The position numbers and the translations under genes were made by a program. 64,000 bases of DNA from Chloroflexota bacterium (lineage in GTDB: Bacteria; Chloroflexota; Anaerolineae; Aggregatilineales; Phototrophicaceae), in contig JAPOXG010000001.1 in NCBI GenBank assembly GCA_026707225.1, forward strand, positions 1 to 64,000. The letters are read 5' to 3'. The notes under the pieces were generated by a model. It did no database searches, had not been told where the DNA came from, and saw nothing but the letters and a program-made list of their open reading frames with translations. Every line of letters starts with the position of its first letter. Position 1 is the stretch's first letter. Below are positions 19,101-27,175 of this stretch, piece by piece.

Positions 19101-19439
19101 ATGGCGCAGTTGATTCTCGGCCCGCATCTGAGACAGCAGACGCCGCAGCAAGCCGTAACGCGTCAAGTGGCTGAGGCGGCGGACGGGCGTCCCGGCGTAC
19201 TTGAGCAGGCGCGCGTTCAAGGAATAAAAGTTGAAGAACTCGATGTTGCAATAGACGGCGACGTTTTCATCCAGCTCAATCAGCCACTGCCGAAAGTTGA
19301 GCGCTTGGCGCCTGGTCGCCAATAGCACCCAGATTTTGGGTATGCCGTCCCGCTTCGATTGCGTCATCTCTCGCAGAAGCGCAAGCAGGCGCGCGGTCTT
19401 CCCCGTCCCTGCGGGGGCGAGGTGCAAGATCTGAGCCAC
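16179..19439 (-). CDS. addB: AddB-type nuclease/helicase-like subunit
   Basis: A 1086-residue partner of AddA. It keeps a Walker A (LAPAGTGKTARL, residues 7-18) but has weak helicase motifs, as usual for AddB. The C-terminal nuclease has GYIDRID followed by LIVIDYKSGT. The cysteines expected to hold a 4Fe-4S cluster are visible: one in YGHCGFRFFAKRLL and three in KCARYCEFSHFC. Spacing of the last three is CX3CX5C, whereas the B. subtilis AddB I know has CX2CX5C, a small deviation. The gene sits 9 bp after the NERD gene and 22 bp before addA. Confidence 0.88.
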   Translation of the reverse strand: MAQILHLAPAGTGKTARLLALLREMTQSKRDGIPKIWVLLATRRQALNFRQWLIELDENVAVYCNIEFFNFYSLNARLLKYAGTPVRRLSHLTRYGLLRRLLSQMRAENQLRHFQRIADTRGFASIVAELIDELKQAKVDVDEFAAAARSQKDEELALIYRRYQDTLRRSDLADVEGEGWLALAKLRDIALDVDLLLVDGYDQFTIVQAQMLAALSRAIPHVHISLTRMPIAFADALPHRSARARRQLEAAFEEARVDLRTETIDPFDAERASDLMQLGERIFRDRPAAAGGAAIKLIEMPSPNDEVRSVLRLIKRQLLEGVKPDDILVALRDWNRYAAHFASIGEEFGLPLLLRNEPDLHSAPMIAVLIDLLDMAPRFRRRDLLDILRSPYIDAGLEPESIDLLDRISLERQFLGGDASEWLDFVTLAGRPAIRDSDADALMVLESEQQERLFSRLSAFFYALRPPVQADVPAYVEWLDNLLGLDPFADYTSQNRQVWATGFSLNIIAAARQHEPDRDRITRQDLMAWSGLKRILRDFSARDDVLRETFGEAAQINWPRFWSDLKQALESTTIKPGDRSRAGQVLVTTAAEARGLPHGHVYVLGLSEGLFPAEVPEDPLYLDSERERLRAHDIPLAAQADRFDDQGLFYELISLPQESLTLSRPTFQAGKVWIESHLWRAVRRVYPDLAPVTGKLGAVVPALESASGSEALLGVASQLNGIDPKQAESALRVKNWLRHHSSLAAQWQRIATGRRVELGRLSNAPFDRYSGILTRPDLLAEVARRLGHERVWSASQLNDYGHCGFRFFAKRLLKLDEFKEPELGMDAAQLGSLNHRILEETYRAIAEHALGIDQENRQAALEIFAGAADDILDRAPDLFSFRATATWQEEKQVLRNRLLALIKNDFSPESPLKKFGDRRYVHDLELKFNDVEIKLPAEGRTLRVAGYIDRIDNVDGKLIVIDYKSGTTAIERREMEIGRDFQMMVYALALQGLLERNGKSSEVAGGLFWHVRNLKASGRYSADDEDDIAALELARQHVARNLAAGRAGQFPARATALEDGKCARYCEFSHFCRMRVTSPYKAAPPA

Positions 19440-19448
19440 GAAGGCCTC

Positions 19449-20189
19449 CTAGTGATAGAGCAGATTAACGACTCGCTGCACCGTGGCCGCGTCGATGCGG
19501 TCCTGGGCGAAATAGCTGTCTCGAAGTCCGCTGATCAAGCCTGCCGCCTGGACCACGGGCAGGGCTGGCTGCTGCAATCTCAATGTTGCGTCGGGCGCGT
19601 CGCTGGTGAAGACGACGGCGGCAAATACTGGCACAGCCGACAACTGATAATCCCGCAAGTAGGCTTTGACATTCATCGCGTCAGCCGCCACATCGCGCGT
19701 GGGGTTCCAGCGCAGGGGGCGCCATGTTCCTTTGCGCCCGCGCCGCAGCCAGTCTCCGCCATCGTTCAGAAACTGGCCTCTGCGTTTGGTGATGCGCAAG
19801 ACCAAAACGCCGTGTTTGCTGACCAGCGCCGCATCAATGTAGCCGAGCGAGCGCTTGCTGATATTGCGAATGTAAACGAACTGACGATCGAGCGCTTGGG
19901 CGAGCCGCTCGCCCAGCTCCCATGCCAGGGCGTTGTCCGTCTTCCAGGTGACGGCTCGCAGCGCCATCAGCATCGAGACGAAGGCAAGGCCGAAACCCGC
20001 CGAAAGCATTGCCTTGCGCGTCAGGTCGTAAAAGGCGAAGCCACGATTGAATGGGACGACCAGGCTGACGACATGCAAGCCGATGCCAGCGACAGCTAAT
20101 GCCGCGCCCAAGAGAAACAGGACCGCGGCGGCGATCAGAAAATCGCGCGAACGCCGGCTCAAGCGATGCGTTGGCGCCACGTTTTGCAT
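19449..20189 (-). CDS. Membrane NERD-domain protein
   Basis: A 246-residue protein with two N-terminal membrane segments (about residues 17-45 and 58-80) and a following NERD-like (nuclease-related) domain. GYIDAALVSKHGVLVLRITKRRGQF matches the strand-turn-strand core of that domain, in which Asp and a basic residue correspond to the restriction-enzyme-like fold. The usual ExK is represented only by RITK, so catalytic competence is doubtful. It is first in an operon with addB (9 bp) and addA, so a membrane-linked accessory role in break processing is a reasonable inference. Confidence 0.7.
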   Translation of the reverse strand: MQNVAPTHRLSRRSRDFLIAAAVLFLLGAALAVAGIGLHVVSLVVPFNRGFAFYDLTRKAMLSAGFGLAFVSMLMALRAVTWKTDNALAWELGERLAQALDRQFVYIRNISKRSLGYIDAALVSKHGVLVLRITKRRGQFLNDGGDWLRRGRKGTWRPLRWNPTRDVAADAMNVKAYLRDYQLSAVPVFAAVVFTSDAPDATLRLQQPALPVVQAAGLISGLRDSYFAQDRIDAATVQRVVNLLYH

Positions 20190-20394
20190 CGAAGACCGCC
20201 AAGCTCCTAAACTGTCTCGCTTCTCAGTTTAGATAATAGCCCATCTGTTGACGCTTGCAATCTGCGCTGCCTTTAGTTCGCGAGCCTGCGGGAGTTTGAC
20301 TATAATCAAGGCTTAGAGCGGCTGCCACAGTCGCTTCTGTTTGAGCGCTGCAGCGGCCAAGCCGTCTGTATGCGCAGGCGCGAATGGGACCGCG

Positions 20395-21684
20395 ATGGAA
20401 GATTCACCGCGCGCGTCAAATGGCGAAGTCAATGCGAATTTGGGCGATGTTCACCGTTTTGGCGCGGCGAGCGAATCGCTGTTTCGGCGTCTGTATCGTG
20501 GCTTAAGCCAGCGCCAGCGGCTGGAGCAGGAATTGCAGCGACAGAGGCAGATCGCGCAGCGCCACACCGCCGAGAGCGCGACCCTGCGGCGGCGTTTGGA
20601 ACGGCTGGGCAGCGAACACCAGCAGCGCGGCGATGAGTTGGATCGCCTGACCAAGGTATTGAGCAGCCTCGATGAAGGCATCATCGTACAAGATATGAAC
20701 GGCAAAGTAACGATGATGAACCAGGGGGCGCAAAATATGCTGGGCGGAAAACGATCCTTTTGGGAAAGCGCGCTGGGCACTTTGTTTGAGCGATATCGCG
20801 CAGTGCAGGAGGCGGTCGCGGAATTGACGCCATTGGGTGAATCGGAAGAGATGCCGCTCAACAACCGTATTGTTCGCGCGCAGTTGATCGCCATCGGCGA
20901 TGAGGCCAGCCGGCGCATTGGCACGGTCATTATTTTGCGCGATGTCACTTATGACGCTTTGGCCGAGCGGCTGAAAGACGGCTTTGTCACGCATATCGCG
21001 CGCGAGATGGAGCGCCCGGTCGGCGTCATCAAGCTGGCCGGCGAATTGCTCAGCGGGCAGCCGGAAGACGCCGCTGTCAACCAGCTCTTGCTGGACAAAC
21101 TGCTGCGTAATGTCGGCGCCCTCGATCAACTTGCGCTGGAATTGCTTGATATTTCGCGGCTGCATGCCGGCGCCTTTGATGTCCAGCGCGAGCCGGTCGG
21201 GGTGGAGAATGTGGTTTGGTCGGTCATCAATGGCATCGAGAGTGAAATCAAGCGCCGCGGCATCGATTTGCTGGTGATGACGCGAGATCTCAGCGGCGTC
21301 CATGTGCGCGGCGACGATGCCCGTTTACAGTGGGCGCTGGGGCATTTGATCCGCAATGGCGCGACTTTCAGCACAGACGGCGGCTATGTGGCGCTGGCCG
21401 CCCGGGTGGAGGCGCGCGACGCCAAGAATTACGCGCTCATCAGCGTCAGCGATAATGGCGCTGGCATCAGCCAGGAAGACCTGCCGCATATCTTCGAGCG
21501 CTTTTATCGCGGCGACGCCAGGCGAGCGGCCGACTCCCCGTCCGGGTTGGGGCAGGGATTGTACGTCGCGCGCGCGATTTGCCAGGCGCATGGCGGCTTT
21601 CTGGAAGTGGAGAGTCGTCTAAATGTCGGCAGCATCTTCACGATGGGTGTGCCTGTGCATGAGATTGTGGCGGACGCGGCATAG
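20395..21684 (+). CDS. PAS-containing histidine-kinase-like protein lacking the phospho-acceptor His
   Basis: A 429-residue soluble sensor. A charged coiled coil (about residues 35-85) precedes a PAS-like segment (LSSLDEGIIVQDMNGKVTMMNQGA). A DHp-like helix (FVTHIAREMERPVGVIK) and an HATPase_c domain follow. The N box is HLIRNGATF, G1 is DNGAGIS, the F box is IFERFYRG and G2 is SGLGQGLYVAR, so ATP binding looks intact. In the DHp the expected SHELRTP reads AREMERP: the phosphorylated His is an Arg (R203). It may work as a phosphatase, allosteric partner or pseudokinase. ATG 20395 is preferred to a TTG at 20341. No response regulator is adjacent. Confidence 0.8.
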   Translation: MEDSPRASNGEVNANLGDVHRFGAASESLFRRLYRGLSQRQRLEQELQRQRQIAQRHTAESATLRRRLERLGSEHQQRGDELDRLTKVLSSLDEGIIVQDMNGKVTMMNQGAQNMLGGKRSFWESALGTLFERYRAVQEAVAELTPLGESEEMPLNNRIVRAQLIAIGDEASRRIGTVIILRDVTYDALAERLKDGFVTHIAREMERPVGVIKLAGELLSGQPEDAAVNQLLLDKLLRNVGALDQLALELLDISRLHAGAFDVQREPVGVENVVWSVINGIESEIKRRGIDLLVMTRDLSGVHVRGDDARLQWALGHLIRNGATFSTDGGYVALAARVEARDAKNYALISVSDNGAGISQEDLPHIFERFYRGDARRAADSPSGLGQGLYVARAICQAHGGFLEVESRLNVGSIFTMGVPVHEIVADAA

Positions 21685-21765
21685 AGATTCGCGCGCTCGC
21701 TGATTCCAAAGGCTGTGGTAGACTGAATTCGCTCAGTCCAGCCGTGCAATAGCCAGGTATCGCCT

Positions 21766-22239
21766 ATGCCTTATCTGATCGACGGGCACAATCTGATCGA
21801 ATGCCTGCCAGATATAGAACTTGATGATCCCAACGATGAAGCCCAACTGGTCAACAAGCTGAAGGGTTTTGCCGCCATGGCGCGCAAGAAATGCATCGTC
21901 GTCTTTGATCATGGTCTGCCCGGCGGTCACTCAAGCATGTCAACGCGGAGTGTGCAGGTCATATTTGCCGCCGCGCGCCACAAGACCGCCGACGACTTGA
22001 TTAAGAGCCGAATCAGCAGAACAGAGGATGCGCCCAATTGGACCCTTGTGTCGGCCGATCGCGATGTTGTGAAATACGCTCACCGCCATCGGATGAGGCA
22101 CATGTCGTCGGCTCAATTCGCGCAATTGCTGGGGGGAACCAGTATGGCTGAGGAGGCGCGCGGGGAAGAGATTCATCCGACCGTTTCTGCAGACGAAATC
22201 GACGAACTGTATCAGGCTTTCGGCGGCGAGCCAGATTGA
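21766..22239 (+). CDS. YacP-like NYN-domain ribonuclease
   Basis: A 157-residue PIN/NYN-fold protein. The start MPYLIDGHNLIE supplies the first conserved acidic residue and the invariant Asn. Central VVFDHGLPGG and TADDLIKSRI supply the second acidic cluster, and VSADRDVVKYAHRHRM closes the active site, all typical of the YacP/Rae1 family (ribosome-associated endoribonuclease in Bacillus). The family's usual length is about 160-170. It lies upstream of a tRNA cluster. A role in mRNA decay or translation-coupled cleavage is inferred from the family. Confidence 0.82.
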   Translation: MPYLIDGHNLIECLPDIELDDPNDEAQLVNKLKGFAAMARKKCIVVFDHGLPGGHSSMSTRSVQVIFAAARHKTADDLIKSRISRTEDAPNWTLVSADRDVVKYAHRHRMRHMSSAQFAQLLGGTSMAEEARGEEIHPTVSADEIDELYQAFGGEPD

Positions 22240-22295
22240 TAAGTTCAGTGATATTCATATTCCTGTCCGCAAGGAATAACGCGCCCACTTATGAC

Positions 22296-22324
22296 TTTAC
22301 GATACGGCGAAAGAGGAGTAAGAT
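22296..22324 (+). promoter_or_regulatory. Promoter of the tRNA-Pro/Gly/Met cluster
   Basis: TTTACG at 22296-22301 and TAAGAT at 22319-22324 are separated by 17 bases, each matching four of six sigma-70 consensus positions. The -10 box ends 11 bases before the first tRNA, which suits a short tRNA leader. Confidence 0.45.
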
Positions 22325-22335
22325 GATTGGACGTT

Positions 22336-22409
22336 CGGGGCGTGGCGCAGCCCGGTAGCGCGCACGGTTTGGGTCCGTGAGGCCCCCGGTTCAAATCCGG
22401 GCGCCCCGA
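22336..22409 (+). tRNA. tRNA-Pro (UGG)
   Basis: Cloverleaf read by eye: acceptor CGGGGCG pairs with CGCCCCG, the anticodon stem is CACGG/CCGTG with loop TTTGGGT, giving anticodon TGG, and the T arm has GGTTCAAATCC. The discriminator base is A and CCA is not encoded. First of three tRNAs in one probable transcript. Confidence 0.93.
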
Positions 22410-22420
22410 CTGCAAAATAC

Positions 22421-22491
22421 GCGGGTATGGTGTAACGGTAGCACTCCACCCTTCCAAGGTGTCAGTACGGGTTCGAATCCCGTTACCCGCT
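22421..22491 (+). tRNA. tRNA-Gly (UCC)
   Basis: Acceptor GCGGGTA pairs with TACCCGC. The anticodon loop CTTCCAA between CCACC and GGTGT gives anticodon TCC. The T arm is GGGTTCGAATCCC, and the discriminator is U, as usual for tRNA-Gly. It starts 12 bases after tRNA-Pro. Confidence 0.93.
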
Positions 22492-22533
22492 TCAGCTAGC
22501 CCTGCGGCTGATACGGGATCGATACGGTAAACA

Positions 22534-22606
<73 letters not shown>

Positions 22607-22635
22607 TTTGCTCCAAGCTAGTCCTTTGAATTGCA

Positions 22636-23151
22636 TTGAACCCACTAAATCGCGCCGCAGATCTGGATTTCGCTCGCAAGCTGATTGAGCACTGCTGCTG
22701 GGAAGACGAGCGCGTCTGGAGGCTCGCCATTGCTCCCCTGACTGACGAACAGTTTGCGCGGGCGGTCCAATTCGGATTGGGCACCATTCAGCGTGAGTGC
22801 GCCCACATTATGGAAACTGAGTGGACAAATTTGCGGCGCCTTCGCGGCGAGACTTCAGCCATCTGGGAATTGCCGCTGGAGCGAACGGTGATGCAAGCTG
22901 GCTGGCGGGCGATTCACGCGGACTGGGCGGCCTACATGGGCGAGCTTGACGCCGATCGCTTTTTCGCCGACTGCGCCTTCACTGACGGCGGTCGCGCTGT
23001 CAAGCTGAAAGCATGGCAGTTGATATTTGATGTCATCTACCAGGGGACGACGCATCGATCGGGCATCATGCGCATTGCCGCCGAAGTTCATGAGGCGCCG
23101 CAGTTCGACCTGAGCCTGATGCAGTTTTTGAGCGGGGTGTTTCGCCAATGA
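22636..23151 (+). CDS. DinB-superfamily protein A
   Basis: A 171-residue four-helix-bundle protein of the DinB/YfiT-like superfamily. IQRECAHIMETEW gives the first metal-ligand histidine, and YQGTTHRSGIMR gives the C-terminal His. The second His of the usual HxxxHR pair is a Gln here, so metal binding may be weakened. The superfamily includes thiol-dependent transferases such as bacillithiol and mycothiol S-transferases. The best start is TTG 22636; no ATG lies in range and no clear ribosome-binding site is visible. Its stop overlaps the next gene (ATGA), so the two paralogues are co-translated. Confidence 0.72.
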   Translation: MNPLNRAADLDFARKLIEHCCWEDERVWRLAIAPLTDEQFARAVQFGLGTIQRECAHIMETEWTNLRRLRGETSAIWELPLERTVMQAGWRAIHADWAAYMGELDADRFFADCAFTDGGRAVKLKAWQLIFDVIYQGTTHRSGIMRIAAEVHEAPQFDLSLMQFLSGVFRQ

Positions 23152-23648
23152 TTGCTGATGCGATCAGAAGCCTTTTTGAGTATCAGATTCAGGAAGACCG
23201 CCGCCTATGGGACGAGGCGATCATGGCGCTGCCCGAGCCCGCTTTCAAAATCGATACCGGTTATTCCTGGGGCAGTTTGCAACGCGAGTGCGCCCATGTG
23301 GTGGATGTGATGCATGCCAGCCTGGAACGACTTCACGGCATCAAGGCTGCCACCGTCGCGGTCACAATGGATGATCCCACACGCGAGCAAATCAGAGCGG
23401 CTTGGGACCGGGTGGAAGCCAGTTGGACGCGCTATATGGCCGCGCTTGATGATCGCCAATTCAGCCGTGAGATCGAGATCGTCTATCGGGATACGGCGAT
23501 GAAGACGCCGGTCTGGCAGACGATTTTCCATTTCCTTAACCACAATACGCTGCATCGCGCCGAGATGCGCCAAATGATCGCGGCGCTTGGCGGCAGCGCG
23601 GGACCCGACCGAAGCTTCAGCGCGCATTGTCTCGAACACTCTGAATAA
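23148..23648 (+). CDS. DinB-superfamily protein B
   Basis: A 166-residue paralogue of the preceding gene, overlapping it by four bases. It has LQRECAHVVDVMHASLERL with the first histidine ligand and FLNHNTLHRAEMRQM with a complete HxxxHR pair, so unlike its neighbour it should bind a metal ion. Conserved Trp and Glu patterns (SWGSLQREC) are shared between the two. The tandem arrangement suggests a heterodimer, which would fit a fold normally seen as a homodimer; this is inference. Confidence 0.78.
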   Translation: MIADAIRSLFEYQIQEDRRLWDEAIMALPEPAFKIDTGYSWGSLQRECAHVVDVMHASLERLHGIKAATVAVTMDDPTREQIRAAWDRVEASWTRYMAALDDRQFSREIEIVYRDTAMKTPVWQTIFHFLNHNTLHRAEMRQMIAALGGSAGPDRSFSAHCLEHSE

Positions 23649-23842
23649 CGCTGGATACGACTAGGGCTATTAGGCGCGTCGATACACAGTTTGCTACTGT
23701 GCGTGAATCATGTTATTGTCTGCGAAATATTATTGAAACCCTTATCAAGCGAGATGTCACATCATTCGCGGACGAAGAGGAGGCGCCCATATAGTTCGAG
23801 TTGCCGAAGCAATACTTATTTTAGAGATATAAGGAGATCAAC

Positions 23843-25156
23843 ATGAGTGAACAGAAGAGACAAGTCAGTCGGCGTGACTTTCTTAAGATCGCTGCGTCTG
23901 GCGGCGCGGTAGCTTTTGGCAGTCTGAGCAATCTGCCGGTCAATATGATCGCCAGCGCGCAGGACATGGTCACGCTGAATGTGTGGCACGTGAATGAGAC
24001 CGAGTTTGACGCGGTCATAGATGCCTTTGAGGCGCAGAACCCCAACGTCAACATCGAATTCCAGTATTATCCTTGGGGGGCTTTCTTCGATAACTTGCAG
24101 ACGGCCTACGCCGGCGGCGCCCCGCCCGATGTGCACCGTCAAGACGATGATGAGATTCCCTTCTTCGTCCAGCGCGGCGCCTTGCTGTCCTTGACACAAG
24201 CCCTGGCCGATTTGAACCCGGATGAATTCTTCTGGGACGCCCTGTCATCGACCGCGATCAATGGCGAGGTCTGGGTGTCCGTTCCGGCGATGCGCGTTGA
24301 CAACCTCATCATCAACAAGACGATGTTCGAGGAAGCCGGCGTGGATCTGCCGCCGCTGGAATACCCGTCGGCGGACTGGAGCTGGGAGTCCTTCACGGAA
24401 ACCGCGGTCGCGCTCACTGATGCCGACAACCTCGTCTACGGTATGGCCGGGCTGACAAGCGCCGACCACTCGATCAGTCATGGTCGCGCCTTGGGCGGCG
24501 ATGTCATCAGCGAAGATTGCCTGGAATTCCTCATGAATGGGGCCGGCATGGTGCGCGCTTTCGACAATTCAGCCGCTCTCATTCAAGCGCAAGGCGGCGC
24601 GGTCGATCCTGAAACGCAGGAAGCGCTTGGCGGCGCTAGCGAAATGTTCGTCGGCGGGCAGGCGGCGATGATTTATCAGCAGAGCCGTTTCCCGAGTGGC
24701 ATCGACGAAGTCGACTTCGAATACGAACTCCGTGGCATCCCGACCTATGCCGATGCGTATGGTCCGGCGAATTTCCTGGCGATTGAATGCTTTGGCGTAG
24801 CGGCTTCGACGTCTCACCCGGAAGAAGCGGCCAAGTTCGCTGTTTTCTTGATGGGCAGCGAGTCTCAGACCATCCTGGCGGAAACCAAGTCGATCATACC
24901 TTTCAGTCGCGCCGCGGCGAATGACATCTGGCTGCCGAAGGGTCCTGTCGGCCGAGAGATCCTGGTCGAAGGTCTGAACTATGCGCGCAGCCTGCCCTTC
25001 GCCGTCGCCTTCGGTGAATTGCAGGATGTCGTGTGGCCCGAGATTCAGCAGATCTTCCTCGGTCAAAAGAGCGCGCAGGAAGTCTTCGACGCGGCCAAGC
25101 CGGCCGTTGATGAAATTCTGGCTGGCGTCGGCGGTTGTGTCGGCGACGGCATGTAG
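23843..25156 (+). CDS. Sugar ABC transporter substrate-binding protein (Tat-exported)
   Basis: A 437-residue family-1 extracellular solute-binding protein. The N-terminus has a twin-arginine motif (SRRDFLKIAASGGAVAFG), so export in the folded state is expected. The mature part begins with strand VTLNVWHVNETEFDAVIDAFE, typical of MalE/UgpB-like proteins. A strong AAGGAG site precedes the ATG. First gene of a five-gene locus with two permeases, an FAD oxidoreductase and an acid-sugar kinase. The ligand is unknown; the downstream kinase suggests a sugar acid or related polyol. Confidence 0.88.
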   Translation: MSEQKRQVSRRDFLKIAASGGAVAFGSLSNLPVNMIASAQDMVTLNVWHVNETEFDAVIDAFEAQNPNVNIEFQYYPWGAFFDNLQTAYAGGAPPDVHRQDDDEIPFFVQRGALLSLTQALADLNPDEFFWDALSSTAINGEVWVSVPAMRVDNLIINKTMFEEAGVDLPPLEYPSADWSWESFTETAVALTDADNLVYGMAGLTSADHSISHGRALGGDVISEDCLEFLMNGAGMVRAFDNSAALIQAQGGAVDPETQEALGGASEMFVGGQAAMIYQQSRFPSGIDEVDFEYELRGIPTYADAYGPANFLAIECFGVAASTSHPEEAAKFAVFLMGSESQTILAETKSIIPFSRAAANDIWLPKGPVGREILVEGLNYARSLPFAVAFGELQDVVWPEIQQIFLGQKSAQEVFDAAKPAVDEILAGVGGCVGDGM

Positions 25157-25243
25157 CCAACACTTGCAGTAGCGAAGCGCGCTACCACGCGCGTTTCCCA
25201 TTTCGCATAGGCGCGGCATGCCCGACCATGATAACGGTCAGGT

Positions 25244-26230
25244 ATGTTGCGTTCGATCCAACTTGAGAATGGCAAGCCAGGCCGCCAAGTTATGAGCGCA
25301 AGCGTCGAGAGATTGCCGCTGTCGATTAGAGGCAGCGACAACTATTCGTTCCACCGGGTGCAGTTTGTTGGCCTGCTCTTTGTGCTGCCGGTGGTGCTGG
25401 GCACATTGATACTCAACGTCTTGCCGACATTTGCCACGCTCGGCATCAGCTTCACCAGCTACGATATGTTGACGGCGCCGGAATGGGTGGGGCTGGGCAA
25501 CTATGAGCGGCTGCTCGCCGATGAGTTTGCGGGGCAAGCCTTGCGCAACACCATAGTTTACACGGCGGGTACTGTATTTCTGGGGATACCGGCTGGCTTG
25601 GGCTTGGCGCTCCTGGTCAACAATCCTTTGCCCGGGATTCGTCTTATCCGTCTCGCGTACATTGTCCCTTACGTCAGCTCGACCGTCGCAATCGCAATGG
25701 TATGGCAATGGATACTGAACGGCAAACTGGGATTGCTGAACCAATTCTTAAAGATGCTTGGGATTGAAGGGCAATCCTGGCTTACAAATCCGAATATCGC
25801 AATGTTATCCGTCATCGTTGTCAGCGTCTGGCAGGGCCTTGGTTACAATATGCTTCTATTCTTGGCTGGCTTGCAAAGCATACCTGAAGCGCTCTATGAA
25901 GCGGCCAAGATCGATGGCGGCGGCGCCAGGTCGCGCTTGTGGCATATCACCTTGCCTCTGCTCTCGCCGACCACTTTCTTCGTCTTGATCATCACCTTGA
26001 TCAGTTCCTTTCAAGTCTTCAGCATCATTTACATCTTTACCTTTACCAGCGGCGCCGCAGGACGATTGCGTTCGCTGGATGTTTGGGTCTACTACCTTTG
26101 GCAAAATATCTTTTCTTTCAATCGGGCGGGTTACGCGGCGGCAATGGCATTCGGCTTGTTCGTCGTCATTGCCGCCGTGACATATATTCAATGGCGCGCT
26201 TCGAAATTGTGGGTCTTCTATGGGGAATGA
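25244..26230 (+). CDS. Sugar ABC transporter permease (MalF type)
   Basis: A 328-residue inner-membrane permease with six hydrophobic segments from about residue 45 and the EAA-loop sequence EALYEAAKIDGGGARSRL that contacts the ATPase. A start at ATG 25292 (16 codons later) is equally possible; neither has a strong ribosome-binding site. It overlaps the next permease by ATGA at 26227-26230. No ATP-binding subunit is encoded in this locus, so an MsmK/UgpC-like ATPase shared between importers is presumed elsewhere. Confidence 0.88.
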   Translation: MLRSIQLENGKPGRQVMSASVERLPLSIRGSDNYSFHRVQFVGLLFVLPVVLGTLILNVLPTFATLGISFTSYDMLTAPEWVGLGNYERLLADEFAGQALRNTIVYTAGTVFLGIPAGLGLALLVNNPLPGIRLIRLAYIVPYVSSTVAIAMVWQWILNGKLGLLNQFLKMLGIEGQSWLTNPNIAMLSVIVVSVWQGLGYNMLLFLAGLQSIPEALYEAAKIDGGGARSRLWHITLPLLSPTTFFVLIITLISSFQVFSIIYIFTFTSGAAGRLRSLDVWVYYLWQNIFSFNRAGYAAAMAFGLFVVIAAVTYIQWRASKLWVFYGE

Positions 26231-27093
26231 GCTTGGCGGCGATAGCGCAACCGCATCGTAAATCTATACGCGTAGTTAAGATCATCGAGACGACCGCGCA
26301 TTACATTGCTCTCATCACGATCGCGTCGATGCTGGCTTTGCCTTTGGTCTGGATGGTTTCGACGTCGTTGAAGCCGCGCAAGGAAGTGTTCAAGTTTCCG
26401 CCGCAGTTCATTCCGCAGACTATTCAGTGGGAGAATTATCAAGACGCCTGGGAAGCGCAGCCCTTTGGTCGCTTTACGTTCAACAGCTTCAAGGTTGCGA
26501 TCTTGTCCATCATCGGGCAGATTATGTTCTGTTCTATGGCGGGCTATGGATTTGCGCGCTTTGATTTCCCCTTCAAGAATCAGCTCTTTGCCATGCTGCT
26601 GGCGGCGATGATGATTCCCGGTATCGTCAATATCGTTCCTGTCTTCATCATGTATAAGCACCTTGGCTGGCTGGACAATCATATTTCGCTCATCGCGGCG
26701 CCAGCCATCGCCAATACCTTCGGCACCTTTCTCTATCGGCAATTCATGATGACGATCCCGCAAGAGCTGGTGGACGCCGCCAAGATCGACGGCGCCAGCG
26801 CCTGGGGCATCTATTGGCGCATCATGATGCCGCTGACGAAACCAGTGGCGGCTGTTTTGGCAACCTTGACCTTCTTCAGCTCCTGGAATTCCTTCTTCGA
26901 GCCGCTTGTCTTCCTGAAATCCACCGAGCAATTCACGGTCACCATCGGCTTGGCGACCTTCCGGCAGGAAGAGGGGACGATTTGGAACCTGCTAATGGCG
27001 GCATCGGTCATCACCTTGCTGCCATCGCTGATCATATTCATGTTCACGCAGCGCTATTTCGTGCGCGGCATCGTCACGACCGGGCTGAAGTGA
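26227..27093 (+). CDS. Sugar ABC transporter permease (MalG type)
   Basis: A 288-residue permease that pairs with the previous one. It shows the MalG-like N-terminal pattern (MLALPLVWMVSTSLKP) and the EAA loop ELVDAAKIDGASAWGIYW. The start is the ATG that overlaps the upstream stop (ATGA). The frame is open for 96 codons further upstream, but that part overlaps the MalF gene and has no membrane-protein character, so it is rejected. Translational coupling should keep the two permeases equimolar. Confidence 0.9.
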   Translation: MSLAAIAQPHRKSIRVVKIIETTAHYIALITIASMLALPLVWMVSTSLKPRKEVFKFPPQFIPQTIQWENYQDAWEAQPFGRFTFNSFKVAILSIIGQIMFCSMAGYGFARFDFPFKNQLFAMLLAAMMIPGIVNIVPVFIMYKHLGWLDNHISLIAAPAIANTFGTFLYRQFMMTIPQELVDAAKIDGASAWGIYWRIMMPLTKPVAAVLATLTFFSSWNSFFEPLVFLKSTEQFTVTIGLATFRQEEGTIWNLLMAASVITLLPSLIIFMFTQRYFVRGIVTTGLK

Positions 27094-27175
27094 GCGCTTG
27101 GCCATCAAATACACAAAGTCGCTGTTGGATGAGATAGCCGAAGAATAGACGTTGATAAGTACGCTATAAGGAGAG

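Noticed and set aside
25939..26226. N-terminal extension of the MalG-type permease
   Set aside because: These 96 codons overlap the upstream permease gene and encode His/Arg/Leu-rich sequence without membrane character. The ATGA overlap at 26227 is the natural start.
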